Source: Lancefieldella parvula (GTDB lineage Bacteria > Actinomycetota > Coriobacteriia > Coriobacteriales > Atopobiaceae). Taken from it: a stretch of 64,000 bases of DNA. The notes under the pieces were generated by a model. It was given only the letters and a program-made list of their open reading frames with translations, did not search any database and had not been told where the DNA came from. The DNA is taken from positions 1,426,001 to 1,490,000 of the forward strand of contig CP097092.1 in NCBI GenBank assembly GCA_023300185.1, written 5' to 3'. Every line of letters starts with the position of its first letter. Position 1 is the stretch's first letter. Position numbers and translations under genes: made by a program. Of the stretch, positions 1 through 9,156 are shown piece by piece.

Positions 1-864
1 CAGGTCAACGTACTTGTAGAACGCTGGGAAGTTCTGGTGAACGGCGTCAATCAGGTTGTTGTAGACCTCTACAGGAATCTCGTTCTCTGCAAGAGCGGCC
101 TCAAGGGAGCTTGCATACTTTCTAGATGACGAGAAGAACTGCAGGTTCTTAACTTGGCTGGTCAGAATTGCAGCGGAGGTGTTACGGAACTCGCCAAAGC
201 GGCTGTAAAGCTGCTTGAATGCAGACTCGCGCAGGACGCGGTCAGCATCCATCAGCAGAGGAACAAATGAACCGCTGGTCAGCTTATGAGTCTTGCCCTC
301 GGAGTCAACGGCATCGTCAAAGGTAAGGTCCGCGTCATCAAACATGGAGAAGATATTGGTTGGCTGAACAGCAAGTTCTTCAGCGCGTGCCAAAAGAGCC
401 TCTTCCTCAGCAGAAAGGGTGTGCTCACGCTGGTTCAAGATCTTGTTGAGCTTACGACGATAAAACTCAAGAGCTGGAACCTCTGCATAGAACTTCTCGA
501 CAGATTCTGCTGGAATTGCAAGAAGTTCTGCGGCAAACCAAGAAGTTGCCTCACCAACCTGCGTATATGCGCTGGTAGCGTTTGCGACGTATGCCTGGTA
601 CTTAGCAACGCGGGTGTCCTCGTCACTCTTGCGCTCAGCGTAGTTGATAATCTTGTAGAGCAGAAGGGTCATCTTGTCCTCAAGCTGCAGAAACTCCAGA
701 AGAGCCTGAGCAGAGGTGGAAATCTTGCCCTTGAACGCAAGCAGCTTTGGACAGTAAGCCTTGAGCTCCTCGAGCCCAGCCTCAAATGCCTCATCGCTGG
801 GGAACATTGAGGACAGGTCCCACTTATATTTGCTGTCAATTTCTTCGCGAGACTCGTATGCCAT
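1..864 (-). CDS. pepF: Oligoendopeptidase F (M3 metallopeptidase), N-terminal part
   Basis: The minus-strand frame is open from the ATG at 864 through the left edge, so only the first ~288 residues are present. It starts MAYESREEIDSKYKWDLSSM, the usual N-terminal signature of the PepF branch of M3 zinc oligopeptidases, which cleave short peptides in the cytoplasm. The visible part is the helical N-terminal domain; the HExxH zinc motif would lie beyond the window edge and cannot be checked. A strong Shine-Dalgarno (AGGAAGG) sits a few bases before the ATG. Family identity is confident; substrate range is not determinable. Confidence 0.9.
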   Translation of the reverse strand, partial: MAYESREEIDSKYKWDLSSMFPSDEAFEAGLEELKAYCPKLLAFKGKISTSAQALLEFLQLEDKMTLLLYKIINYAERKSDEDTRVAKYQAYVANATSAYTQVGEATSWFAAELLAIPAESVEKFYAEVPALEFYRRKLNKILNQREHTLSAEEEALLARAEELAVQPTNIFSMFDDADLTFDDAVDSEGKTHKLTSGSFVPLLMDADRVLRESAFKQLYSRFGEFRNTSAAILTSQVKNLQFFSSSRKYASSLEAALAENEIPVEVYNNLIDAVHQNFPAFYKYVDL

Positions 865-1237
865 GAGCCTTCCTTTCTTGACTGGGTCAGTATGCTGTCC
901 TGTTGTCATCAGTGGAGAAGTTACGTCCACAAAATGTGAGCGTTCAAACTTCACATAATCCTGAGTATACAGCACGACTATTTAACGCTACTTAGTGTCT
1001 CATATCAGCAAGATTTTATATAGCGAGGACAGACTATGTACATCTGTACGTAACTTTGCGGGAGTATGGCACTCATGCGGCAAGCTAAGTGGGTAATACA
1101 CTGGACAGTTAAAAGTTCTCCTCCTATTAAACTTGCTGAAAGTTGAGTCACAGATTGGACTTAATGTGCACAGGTAGAAGACCGCATTAAGTAATTGTTG
1201 TTTTGGCTTAAGTGAGTTCACTATTTGGGAGACGTCT
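865..1237. other. Intergenic region upstream of pepF and the 1238 gene
   Basis: Divergent spacer of 373 bp. It must hold the pepF promoter (minus) and the promoter of the 1238 gene (plus). I see no convincing RNA gene. Around 1085-1112 there is a segment (AAGTGGGTA, six bases, TGGACAGT) that recurs with a few changes near 11897-11921; it resembles the outer end of an IS3-group element but no transposase is adjacent. Confidence 0.4.
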
Positions 1238-2668
1238 ATGTATGTAAAGAACTTAACGGATTTAGCTGGCTGGTTCCTTGCAACAACTAATTCCTGGTCT
1301 GGGCATTTTGTTGAACTACACGATTTTTGCGACTACATCGACAACAACGTAAGCTTATTCGACACGCCGTTTGACATACCCCATTATCAAATTCCTGGAG
1401 TGCTTGAAAAATTTGCTTGTTTATTTAATTCCGAAATACGCGAACAAGAGAATGCTTGCAACTATCAAAAAATTCTTGATAGCTATGGCATAGATATTAC
1501 AGACGATGCTGAATTACTTTCTAGTATTAACGAGCTTGTTTTAAACAAAGAATGCATCTATGCAATCATCACCAAGTGCGTTACCGAAGATCCTAAAGGA
1601 GTTGGACTCCTCTATACTGCAGCGGAAAGTTCACTTCTTGATAGATGCCTATTCAAATTGGATCATATCAAGAAAATGTTCAGACCAAACTATGACTTTG
1701 GCCGTAGAAAAAAGAAAACTACTCCGAGCACAGAAGGAGATTACTGGGATTTTGTAGAAACAAATAAACTCCCAGAATGGATTTGGTGTCTGGTTGGTAA
1801 CATAATTGACGAACATCCTTTTGGAGAAGACCATACCGTTGTTCATGGGACGCGACATTTTTCTCCTGGAACAAAGGTTTATTGTCTTCCAGTTCAATGG
1901 GGCGATGGATACGAAAAAATCGCTGTACTAGGCAAACATAGAGGTTCACGAGGGCTCATTAGAATTGTAATGAGTAGAGAGTTGATCCATAACTTTAGGT
2001 GTCAAAAGGTTTTCTCACCATATGTAATTAAGCGCATGTATACACGCAGCAACCATGGCATGAACTTTAAGGGTTGGGGGCAATCTGAGGCAGAGCATGA
2101 GACCATCTTGTCACTACTTCCATGGCTTAATACGACTCCTGAAGAAGAAAAACAAAGGACACTGCTACTTACTAGTTCGCAACTGTCATTCTTGATACAT
2201 GTTGGCGATACACTAAACCAAAAAATTCGTTTGAGAATTGAACGACACAGTCGCAGAGATGATTGTTGTGGTGCAGGGTGGTATGGATTCTATAGAATTG
2301 GCGAGAAACAAGAACAGTCTATTGGTCTCCTTGATTGGTATGGATATTGGCCAGATGATGTGTCCTACGAAGAATGTAGATCAAACTACAAACCGTCATG
2401 TGAATTATTAGGTGGATTTTTAGATGCCGGAATTCTTAACTGGGAGAATACCTATGAGTCTATTCCTACTAATGGTAGACCTCCATTTACGTGGGAATTT
2501 GAGGCGGTTTTAGAGCATGGCTTTCTATCGAATGCTGGACATAATGCATACCCAGAGAACTTTCCATCAGTTATGAGACTTCTGACAGCATGGGGTTTTC
2601 CAAAGATTTGGAATTCAACCAGCAATGCACCTGATGCATTTCTTGATTTGATGCGGGAGCAGAAATAA
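1238..2668 (+). CDS. Unrecognised two-part protein sharing a GTRHFSPGTKV domain with the 44529 gene
   Basis: Predicted 476-residue cytoplasmic protein without signal peptide or membrane segments. ATG at 1238 has GGGAG eight bases upstream. The middle (about residues 178-300) contains LPEWIWCL, VVHGTRHFSPGTKV and a WGQSE..LPWLN end. The same order of motifs is at the C-terminus of the ATP-grasp-like protein at 44529-45821 (IPEWVWCL, IVHGTRHFSPGTKV, WDQSE..INWLS). The ~175 C-terminal residues are Trp/Tyr-rich and unique here, as are the first ~175. Low GC relative to the neighbours suggests an accessory gene. Function unknown; I make no assignment beyond the shared domain. Confidence 0.8.
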   Translation: MYVKNLTDLAGWFLATTNSWSGHFVELHDFCDYIDNNVSLFDTPFDIPHYQIPGVLEKFACLFNSEIREQENACNYQKILDSYGIDITDDAELLSSINELVLNKECIYAIITKCVTEDPKGVGLLYTAAESSLLDRCLFKLDHIKKMFRPNYDFGRRKKKTTPSTEGDYWDFVETNKLPEWIWCLVGNIIDEHPFGEDHTVVHGTRHFSPGTKVYCLPVQWGDGYEKIAVLGKHRGSRGLIRIVMSRELIHNFRCQKVFSPYVIKRMYTRSNHGMNFKGWGQSEAEHETILSLLPWLNTTPEEEKQRTLLLTSSQLSFLIHVGDTLNQKIRLRIERHSRRDDCCGAGWYGFYRIGEKQEQSIGLLDWYGYWPDDVSYEECRSNYKPSCELLGGFLDAGILNWENTYESIPTNGRPPFTWEFEAVLEHGFLSNAGHNAYPENFPSVMRLLTAWGFPKIWNSTSNAPDAFLDLMREQK

Positions 2669-2807
2669 ATCTCAAGCCTCCCTCTCGGTCATCCCTCGCA
2701 GCTCCATCTCTACCGTTCGCGGAAAATGTCAGCTTTGGTGAACAAACAGCAAATCCGTGTGCCCAGCAGGGATATAATCGCAGGTGAACAACAGGGGGAG
2801 AACTGCC

Positions 2808-3575
2808 ATGAAGATGCACCTCATTGAGCCCAAGACTTGTACTCAAAGCACACCTACCGTGTTGCTAATTCATCCCATGCTCTCGTCTGCAGAGGGAATG
2901 AAAACAGTTCTTGTGAATAACATGGGTGATGACCTGCGCTATCTGGTCCCAGATCTTGCCGCTCACGGGGAAGAAGATGCAACGGAATATGTCTCAGCGT
3001 CCCAAGAAGCTGCGCAGATTCATGACTGGCTGCTGGAACACGACATAACCCATCTCTCCCTTGGCTTTGGTGCCTCCTTAGGTGGAGTAGTTCTATCTGA
3101 GCTTCTCAAGTTCCCAGACCTATCCTTTGACCACCTCTTCTTTGAGGGAACAAGCTTTTGGACGGGTGGATTCCTGGCTTCCACGCTTGAGTTTGTGCTC
3201 AAGAAAGTGTTCCTTGCCAAGCACCGCACAGCCATTGCAGACCCCAAGCTCTCCGTGCAAAAGATGGAACAACTTTACGGAAAAGTTGCAGCTAAGCCTA
3301 TGGCAGAACACTTTATTGCGATGAGCGACCAAAGTATCCAGAACATCATTCACGACTGCAGTAACGTTGACCTTCCCGCCCTTAGCTCCGAGGTACAACG
3401 CCGCTGCATCTTCACGTATGGCGAGAAGGACTTTGACTTGAAACGCGCAAGGACGGTTCTGCCCAAAGTCTATCCCAATGCCACGCTTACTATCTGGCAA
3501 TGCTATGATCACTGTGAACGCATGACGAGCGATTCAGCGGCGTATGGCCAAATGCTAAGGGAACTTGTGGTTTAA
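2808..3575 (+). CDS. Alpha/beta hydrolase
   Basis: 255-residue cytoplasmic hydrolase. Core features: beta-strand plus oxyanion region LLIHPMLSS (about 19-27), nucleophile elbow GASLGG with Ser90, acid candidate in TYGEKDFD, and catalytic His candidate in CYDHCERM near the C-terminus. This is the serine-hydrolase fold; the substrate cannot be inferred. I chose ATG 2808 over the upstream GTG 2784 because AGGGGGAG lies seven bases before it. A TATAAT hexamer at 2773-2778 is a plausible -10 box. The stop codon abuts the 83-bp repeat that carries a tRNA fragment and terminator. Confidence 0.85.
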   Translation: MKMHLIEPKTCTQSTPTVLLIHPMLSSAEGMKTVLVNNMGDDLRYLVPDLAAHGEEDATEYVSASQEAAQIHDWLLEHDITHLSLGFGASLGGVVLSELLKFPDLSFDHLFFEGTSFWTGGFLASTLEFVLKKVFLAKHRTAIADPKLSVQKMEQLYGKVAAKPMAEHFIAMSDQSIQNIIHDCSNVDLPALSSEVQRRCIFTYGEKDFDLKRARTVLPKVYPNATLTIWQCYDHCERMTSDSAAYGQMLRELVV

Positions 3576-3655
3576 CAAAAAACCCGCCGAGGGCGGGCTT
3601 GAAATTCTTATGGTCGCGGAGGCAGGATTTGAACTTACGACCTTCGGGCTATGAG
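3573..3655. repeat. Left 83-bp direct repeat (candidate attachment site)
   Basis: Matches 25455-25537 at 79 of 83 positions in the same orientation. It consists of a hairpin CCCGCC-GAG-GGCGGG (3583-3597), a spacer, and 45 bases equal to the 3' part of the initiator tRNA gene at 25493-25569. Similarity stops abruptly after ATGAG at 3655, inside what would be the anticodon loop. A truncated integrase starts 224 bp to the right, as expected for an integrated element inserted at a tRNA. Confidence 0.8.
3611..3655 (-). pseudogene. tRNA-fMet 3' fragment
   Basis: The complement of 3611-3655 reads as the 3' half of the tRNA at 25493-25569 (end of anticodon loop, variable region, T arm, acceptor 3' strand and encoded CCA) with three base differences. 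The 5' half is replaced by unrelated sequence, so no cloverleaf can form. It appears to be the tRNA portion left on the far side of an integrated element, decaying without selection, or the relic of a second fMet gene. Confidence 0.8.
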
Positions 3656-3878
3656 TGAATTCGGGGTGTTCGCAGTTCATATCCCGTTTTTCACCCGTTT
3701 CCAAGAATACCAGGTCAATGTAGTGGAAGCGTGATTTTATTAATCTCCCTTTCCACCCGAAACCACGCTTTCCAACTTTCCCAACTCCGAGTTGATGGCA
3801 ATTTGGCGGCAATTATGGTGGCAGCGTTGGTGGCAGCCAAATCGCCAAGAGAGATTGAAGAAGAAGGAGTTGGTGAAC

Positions 3879-4076
3879 ATGGCAGAGCTCAAGTACACGA
3901 CCAGAAGCATACGGCAGCGCGGCGCGAAGGAAATGTGGGGGATCACGCTTTCCCACAAGAACCCGATAACGGGAGAGACGGTCCGCACCTACCACAAGGT
4001 CGAGGCGAAGACCCGCAAGCAAGCCGAGAAGAAGCGCGACGAGCTGATCTTGGACCTGAAGCGCAAGGGCGGGGCC
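3879..4076 (+). pseudogene. Tyrosine integrase, N-terminal fragment
   Basis: Begins MAELKYTTRSIRQRG with RBS AAGAAGGAG; about 66 residues match the arm-type DNA-binding domain at the start of tyrosine integrases (WGITLSHKNP..GETVRTYHKVEAKTRKQAEKKRDEL). The similarity ends at RKGG near 4076, where sequence from a minus-strand capsid gene begins. No core-binding or catalytic (R..HxxR..Y) region follows, so it cannot be active. It points rightward from the tRNA fragment, the usual place for a phage or island integrase. Confidence 0.7.
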
Positions 4077-4077
4077 A

Positions 4078-4896
4078 GGGAGCTCTTCCATCTTGTAATA
4101 CGAGGCGAGGTCGGCCTTCTTGGGCTCGTCCACGACCACGCATTCGCCGTCTACGAGCGCAAAGTAGACCTCGCCATTATCGACCTTGGTGTCGGTGTTG
4201 GGAACGTAGACGCCGGCGCTCTTCTAGTAGCCGAACTGGTGGCCCTCGCCCGAGAGCAGATCTATCGGCGTGTAGAACCGCACCTACAGCACCTCCACAA
4301 TCTGGGCGAACCGCTCCAGAACGCGGTTGCTGCGCGCCGGATTGGCGTAGGAGTAGTCGTCGAGCACGCCTTTCGGCGTGGGGGTGATGAACAGGTAGCG
4401 GCTCCCGGTGGAAACCTGCGCCTCGTCCATCCGGTTGGTCACGTCGCGCAGACGTTCCAGGACATCTACCGCGCCCGCGCCGTCCAGGCTCTCGCGTGTC
4501 TCGTACATGCCCTCGTGCCCTGCGATCTCCGAGAACGTGAACGCGTCGGCCTCGGGCGCAACCTGAGTGCGCTGCAACTCCGCCCTGCCTCCACGAAGCA
4601 GTCGTTAACACCGGCTTCCTCCACGTCCATGACGTCGGCCATCAGGCGTATGCCACGATCGTGGTTGAAAGTCTTGGTCTCGAACACGTAGTTGATGCTG
4701 TCAGTCTTGTAACCCTCGTTGCGCACGTAGTCACCGAGCCCCGAAACCTCGATCTTGGGAATCATGATCTCGCGTACGTTGCGGCCGGCACGCACCATGG
4801 CCGCCCGCTCGTCAGGCACCCCGAAACGCTCGCCCTCTGGTAAACCTCGTCGATCACGCTCGTGTAGTTGCGCGTGAAGTTAATGCTGTTAGCCAT
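4078..4896 (-). pseudogene. Phage major capsid protein remnant
   Basis: Reading the minus strand from ATG 4896 (MANSINFTRNYTSVIDEVYQ, RBS GGAGGG) and shifting frame gives a capsid-like sequence: VREIMIPKIEVSGLGDYVRN, INYVFETKTFNHDRGIRLM, then RSNRVLERFAQIVEV, RFYTPIDLLSGEG, and a C-terminal piece. The open pieces are separated by at least two frameshifts and two in-frame TAG codons, and the end fuses into the integrase fragment at ~4077. Capsid identity is by resemblance of these motifs to actinobacterial/firmicute phage head proteins and is moderately secure. Confidence 0.6.
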
Positions 4897-4926
4897 GCTC
4901 CGGCCCTCCTGTCAGTCGGTGATTCC

Positions 4927-5127
4927 TTACTCGTCCTCAGCGAGCCCCGCGACCTCACGGAACCGCTTCAGCTGCCCGCCGGCATCCGTTACCGCACCCG
5001 CGTTCGCGAGCCCGGTCTTGCCGGTCCGCTTGGCGGGAGCGTCCTGGAATATCCACGGCTCGGCGGCCTTCAAGACGTCGATGTCGCCGCCGTGGTCTTC
5101 GAGCAGCGCCTTCGCCGCCTTAACGTC
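4927..5127 (-). pseudogene. Phage scaffold-like protein, C-terminal fragment
   Basis: Minus-strand frame of about 66 codons ending TAA at 4927: KAAKALLEDHGGDIDVLKAA, then WIFQDAPAKRTGKTGLANAG and EVAGLAEDE. It stops 30 bp before the capsid start, the usual scaffold-then-capsid order of phage head modules. The 5' side breaks off near 5127 where unrelated lower-GC sequence begins. Assignment as scaffold is from position plus acidic, Ala-rich composition. Confidence 0.45.
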
Positions 5128-5248
5128 GCGACATACGCAAAATTCGAATTCGCCAAGAATCTAACTGACTGTCTTGGTGTCTACATCGGAAAAGCTGTAA
5201 ACATCGGAGACAGTATTGGGGAGGCATTCTTTGATATACCCTTCCCCG

Positions 5249-5914
5249 TTACAAGAATCTCTTCCGCTGATTGCGGTAAGAAGAGACTGAGATGAGCACC
5301 GCAGGTACAATAATCATTGCAAACATCAGCAGCAAGGCAGCATATCCTCTCAGAAGACCGGTCCCGCAGAACAGAAGGATCACCACCCCCGCTGAGATAA
5401 GGAGGCCTTTGGCGTATTTACCGCTGAATCGTCTCGGTGCCCTAGAAGACATGCTCATAAGAGTTGCAGGGAAAACGATTCCCAAGAGGATGCAGACCAG
5501 ACCGTCTATCACGTAGAACAATGTTGCGCCATCGAACTTGGACGCCACAGATCCTTCCGACTGTAGAGACAGATAGATATGCACAAGAGAAAGAGCGGAA
5601 AACGTAAACAAGGTAACCATCAAAGAGGCAATCCCATATTTTCTTTCTTTATCGTTTGAGTCCTCTGCATTTCGCCTTACCGAGAAAAAGCTCAGTAAGA
5701 GGCCAATTGCCAGACAGATCACCGGAAGGATGAGAAGCTCCCATTTCTGCCCCCACCGGTCAACAGAATCCCCAAACCAATGGGCGGGTATCGATTGGGG
5801 AATCGAATTCCACAAGACAAGCAGAACAACCGCAGGCAGTATCCCAAGAAAAACCGCCAGCAAACTCATGGCCTTATCGAAATACCCTTTATCGCCCTTC
5901 ATCAGCTTTGCCAT
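5249..5914 (-). CDS. DUF1648-domain membrane protein
   Basis: 221-residue integral membrane protein with about six hydrophobic segments. After the first segment it has IPAHWFGDSVDRWGQK, the typical DUF1648 signature (P-x-H-x5-G-x-x-D-x-W-G), found in SdpI-like and YtrG-like membrane proteins. The remaining segments are LLILPVICLAIGLLLSF, a pair around residues 95-150, and two near the C-terminus. ATG 5914 is directly preceded by AGGAG; an ATG four codons later is an alternative start. It is followed by the prophage debris and is probably cargo of the accessory region. Role unknown. Confidence 0.7.
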   Translation of the reverse strand: MAKLMKGDKGYFDKAMSLLAVFLGILPAVVLLVLWNSIPQSIPAHWFGDSVDRWGQKWELLILPVICLAIGLLLSFFSVRRNAEDSNDKERKYGIASLMVTLFTFSALSLVHIYLSLQSEGSVASKFDGATLFYVIDGLVCILLGIVFPATLMSMSSRAPRRFSGKYAKGLLISAGVVILLFCGTGLLRGYAALLLMFAMIIVPAVLISVSSYRNQRKRFL

Positions 5915-6080
5915 CTCCTCATGCCAAAAACTGTCTGGACGGACCTTTACACGCTGTCACTCGGGAAGACAAAGGCGGTCTTGAGTCCCCGCCCCTTATC
6001 ACATTTTATCTGTCGCCATAGGAAAGATGCGCAAGATCGGTGCAGCGCTTGAATTGATTCTTGGTCAGCCAGTTCCTGCG

Positions 6081-7406
6081 TCAGCCCAGTGCCATACCCA
6101 TCATATAAATAGGGAGATACGTAACACCTTCGAAAGCTTCTGGAGTATCCACATTGCCGTCATGAAATACGTAGACATGTTCGAAGCTGTAGTTTTTTGT
6201 TGTTAGGAGATTGTCAAGCGCACTGTGGCGTCGATAGTTCTTACCACTCTTTATCTCACAGAGGTCGATGCCTCCTTGTTGCCCCTGAAGCACAAAATCA
6301 ACCTCGCCTATCTTGGAGGAATTATAGTAGCGCAGTTCCCTTCCACACGCCTTGAATTCCTGGGCTGCCACATTCTCAAATATCGACCCAAAGTTTATGC
6401 TTGACCTTCTATTGAGGATATCGATATCGACATCCCCCATCATTTGGGCGGTAAGCAGGCCGACGTCATTTGCGTAAAGCTTCAGCATGTTTCGGTCCTC
6501 ATGGGCGGCAAGGGGAAACGTCGGCTCATTGACTCGGAACGCCGGAAGAGCGACCCCTACGTGCTCAAGCCAGTCGAACGCGAACTCAAGGCTGGCAAAC
6601 CTTAGACTCTTCCCCAGCCTTGCATATTTGAAGCGCTTGTTCTCGGAATTCAACTGAGAAGGTATGGACTCGTATACCATTTGTACCTGGCGCGCCTCAA
6701 GCGTATCCGATACATACTTGGCCATGTCCATCTCGTACATGTTCACAATTCCCCTCTGCAGATTACGGGCTCGCAAGAGGTCGTTGTTGTCCACAAAGGC
6801 CTGCACAACGTCAGGCATACCGCCTACCAAAAGATACCGGTAAAAGGTATCCGTAAGCTTATCATGCAGATAATCAGGCACAGGGGTAAGGGATTCCATA
6901 CAGGCAGAAACAGCTTCCAATGCCGTCTTGCCTATCCCACTTGCCCAGCAAAACTCCTCAAAATCAAGGGGATACAAGGTTACTTCCTGCAAAAAACCAA
7001 CGGGAAGGGAGGAAATATTGGATACCTCAAGCCCAAGCAGGGAGCCCGAGAGGATGTAGTCATAGTCGGTCCGTTCAAGGAGCATCTTGATCCAGGTGAG
7101 CAGGTCCGCACCACACTCCTGGATCTCGTCGAGGAAGACGAGGGTCTTTCCGGCCTCCAGTTCTTTCCCGCTGAGCACGGAAAGACGTAGAAGCAGGTCA
7201 TCGGCATCAATCGCCCTCATGACCGTCTCTTTGGCAGTCTTGTTGTCGAAGAAGTTCACCTCGGCGAGGATCTCATAGTTGTCTGCGGCAAACTGCCTGA
7301 CAAGGGTCGTCTTTCCTACCTGTCGGGCTCCTTTGACGAGAAGTGCCTGCTTCGTCTTGTATCGTTTCCAATCCTCCAGCCTTTGGTATGCCTTGCGTTT
7401 GAGCAT
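6081..7406 (-). CDS. AAA-family ATPase with DUF4143
   Basis: 441 residues. N-terminal P-loop domain: Walker A GARQVGKT (26-33), Walker B LVFLDEIQ (~95), sensor-like YILSGSLLG. A DUF4143 C-terminal domain follows, ending in a PD-(D/E)xK-like segment (GEVDFVLQ, DLCEIKSGKN) typical of these proteins. RBS GGGGAG seven bases before ATG. These ATPases are widespread and often multi-copy in anaerobes; their cellular role is not established. The promoter region carries four phased direct repeats (7442-7553), suggesting specific regulation. Confidence 0.85.
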   Translation of the reverse strand: MLKRKAYQRLEDWKRYKTKQALLVKGARQVGKTTLVRQFAADNYEILAEVNFFDNKTAKETVMRAIDADDLLLRLSVLSGKELEAGKTLVFLDEIQECGADLLTWIKMLLERTDYDYILSGSLLGLEVSNISSLPVGFLQEVTLYPLDFEEFCWASGIGKTALEAVSACMESLTPVPDYLHDKLTDTFYRYLLVGGMPDVVQAFVDNNDLLRARNLQRGIVNMYEMDMAKYVSDTLEARQVQMVYESIPSQLNSENKRFKYARLGKSLRFASLEFAFDWLEHVGVALPAFRVNEPTFPLAAHEDRNMLKLYANDVGLLTAQMMGDVDIDILNRRSSINFGSIFENVAAQEFKACGRELRYYNSSKIGEVDFVLQGQQGGIDLCEIKSGKNYRRHSALDNLLTTKNYSFEHVYVFHDGNVDTPEAFEGVTYLPIYMMGMALG

Positions 7407-7441
7407 GATTTCATCTCCCCATAGTAATTAACAAGTGAAAT

Positions 7442-7553
7442 GCGTTTTTCACACTCTATGATACGCTTTCAGTTGCGTTTTTTACATCATTTTATAGTGG
7501 TTTTATTGCGTTTTTCGCACGCTAGGACAGTCTCTCGGTCGCGTTTTTTACAC
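7442..7553. promoter_or_regulatory. Four direct repeats at exact 33-bp spacing upstream of the ATPase
   Basis: GCGTTTTT(C/T)(A/G)CA occurs at 7442, 7475, 7508 and 7541, each 33 bp from the next (three helical turns). Intervening bases are not conserved. On the minus strand the unit reads TGTAAAAAACGC, and the array begins ~36 bp upstream of the ATPase start, so it is a candidate operator array. Copy number and regular phasing are visible; the function is inferred. Confidence 0.6.
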
Positions 7554-7718
7554 CCTGCACCCCTAGTCCACGTCCTCCCGGTGGTCCGCGATGTTGTCTC
7601 ACCACGGGGCGTAATCAGGGTCAGAGTGACCTGTATCGTTTTTTTTCGGACACGGGCATCCCAGATTCAAAACCCAGGAATCGTATATGCCCAGACAACC
7701 GAGAAAGCGAGGCAAGGC

Positions 7719-7790
7719 ATGGGCAACAACAAGTACACCGACGAGTTCAGGCGCGAGAGGTCGCACTATGCATCGACTAAGGCCGAGGGG
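7719..7790 (+). pseudogene. IS3-family OrfA N-terminal remnant
   Basis: A short frame MGNNKYTDEFRRER resembles the first residues of IS3-family OrfA (HTH_Tnp_1) proteins, then the sequence leaves the family after about 14 codons. The rest of the insertion sequence is absent. It overlaps the 3' end of the opposite-strand gene at 7766. Confidence 0.4.
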
Positions 7791-9142
7791 ACTTCCTCAT
7801 AAACGGTCTCGGTCTGCGCCGTGTCGCTCGCGCCCAGAAGGTAGGTTGTGCCGCTCCTCGTCCGCACGAGGAGCCAGGGACCGACCTCGGGGTCCAGGCA
7901 CACCTTGAGCGATCCGTACGCGTCACTTGAGAAGTTACCTTCAAGGAAGGTTTCACTCGCGCCGCCAAACGTGCGCGTCATCTTGGGAAGTTGGTCAACA
8001 AGCTCCACAGACACCACGTCGGCCATGTCAATCTCATAGGTTGTGAGCAAGTGGTGTGCCCGAATCGTCTGCTCGCTCAACTCAAGCGTCACAGGAGCTC
8101 CAAATTCCTCCGCCATGAACGCTCCCGTCACGGGCAGGCAGAGCAGCGAGCAAGCGAGGGCCACTACAATCGCCTTTCCCGCCGGCCGTGCCAGGTTGAT
8201 CGACGTGTTGATGCCCACGCGCTCGTTCACTATGAGCTCAGCATCGTCGGGGTTATAGTAGAAGATGCCAAAGATCCAGTGATCGTCCTCGTCCACGTAG
8301 AAGCCCTCGCCGCTGGCCTTTGTAAGACGCTCCTGTAGGCTGCGCACGCGCATCTCGGTTGCAAACGCCACGATTCCAAGGACCGTGCAGGGAAGCATCA
8401 TACCGATAAAGTACAGATTGGTTGAACCCTGGAAGAGGAGCTGCGCCCAGCTCATGAATGCAAAAGACGCAGCCGCGACAAGGAACACCCTCGCCCAGGC
8501 GCGCCGGCGTATGCGCGTGAGCGTCTGCGTGAGGGCGGTGTTGTCGTCCACCACCTCGCTGCGATTGCGGTAACACCAACGGAAGATTGCCCACATCATG
8601 AGCACACATGCGGCAAACAGCAGGTAGATTACTACGTTGTCACGGTCGAGCAGGACGGGGACCAGGCTCGCCGCGCAGATGAGGACAAACCATATGCTCG
8701 AGACGCGCGGGTACGACTGCGCGGCCGCCCCAATATCGGCCACCGTCACGCGCTGGGCCGCGGCGCCTCTGGGCCGCCAGCCGCGCTCGTCCTTCAGGGC
8801 CGCGAGCCTGCGGTTGGTGAGCGCGTAGATTACCTCGGGCACGATACAGACCACAAGTATCCAGACGCTCCAGCAGAACATGCTCGACCCGGCCCACGCT
8901 CGTACCGTTCCTGTCGCCGCACCGCCAAGTGCCGCAGCCACGAGCACGATAGCGCACGCGAGCTGCAGGTGACGGTAGCTGGTAAGAAGCGCCTTTACCT
9001 GCACGTCTTCCCGCGCCTCGCGCGGGAAAGTGACGCCGACGACAATGTTCTTCTTGAAGCGCGCGCTGTTCCTGAGCGTCCACCATATGAGGAGTGGAGT
9101 CCAGCTGCAGGAGAGCCATAGGATAGTCGCAGTGCTCATCAT
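7766..9142 (-). CDS. DUF5808 multi-span membrane protein
   Basis: 458 residues with roughly seven membrane segments. Between segments (about residues 285-320) it has DDHWIFGIFYYNPDDAEL..NERVG, the hallmark of DUF5808. The C-terminal ~100 residues look like a PH-type soluble domain (IRAHHLLTTYEIDMADVVSV..). It starts 15 bp after the stop of the GntR regulator with RBS AAGGAAG, so the two form an operon. Paired YtrA-type GntR and such membrane proteins are common in Firmicutes and Actinobacteria and are often linked to cell-envelope stress; that role here is inference. Confidence 0.75.
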   Translation of the reverse strand: MMSTATILWLSCSWTPLLIWWTLRNSARFKKNIVVGVTFPREAREDVQVKALLTSYRHLQLACAIVLVAAALGGAATGTVRAWAGSSMFCWSVWILVVCIVPEVIYALTNRRLAALKDERGWRPRGAAAQRVTVADIGAAAQSYPRVSSIWFVLICAASLVPVLLDRDNVVIYLLFAACVLMMWAIFRWCYRNRSEVVDDNTALTQTLTRIRRRAWARVFLVAAASFAFMSWAQLLFQGSTNLYFIGMMLPCTVLGIVAFATEMRVRSLQERLTKASGEGFYVDEDDHWIFGIFYYNPDDAELIVNERVGINTSINLARPAGKAIVVALACSLLCLPVTGAFMAEEFGAPVTLELSEQTIRAHHLLTTYEIDMADVVSVELVDQLPKMTRTFGGASETFLEGNFSSDAYGSLKVCLDPEVGPWLLVRTRSGTTYLLGASDTAQTETVYEEVPSALVDA

Positions 9143-9156
9143 AAACTTCCTTACTT

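Noticed and set aside
4200..4300. Two in-frame TAG codons in the capsid remnant, suggesting stop-codon reassignment
   Set aside because: The same gene also has frameshifts and a chimeric end, so ordinary pseudogene decay explains the stops.
7442..7553. CRISPR array
   Set aside because: Repeats are only ~12 bp and the spacers are just 21 bp; no cas genes are near. It looks like a phased operator.
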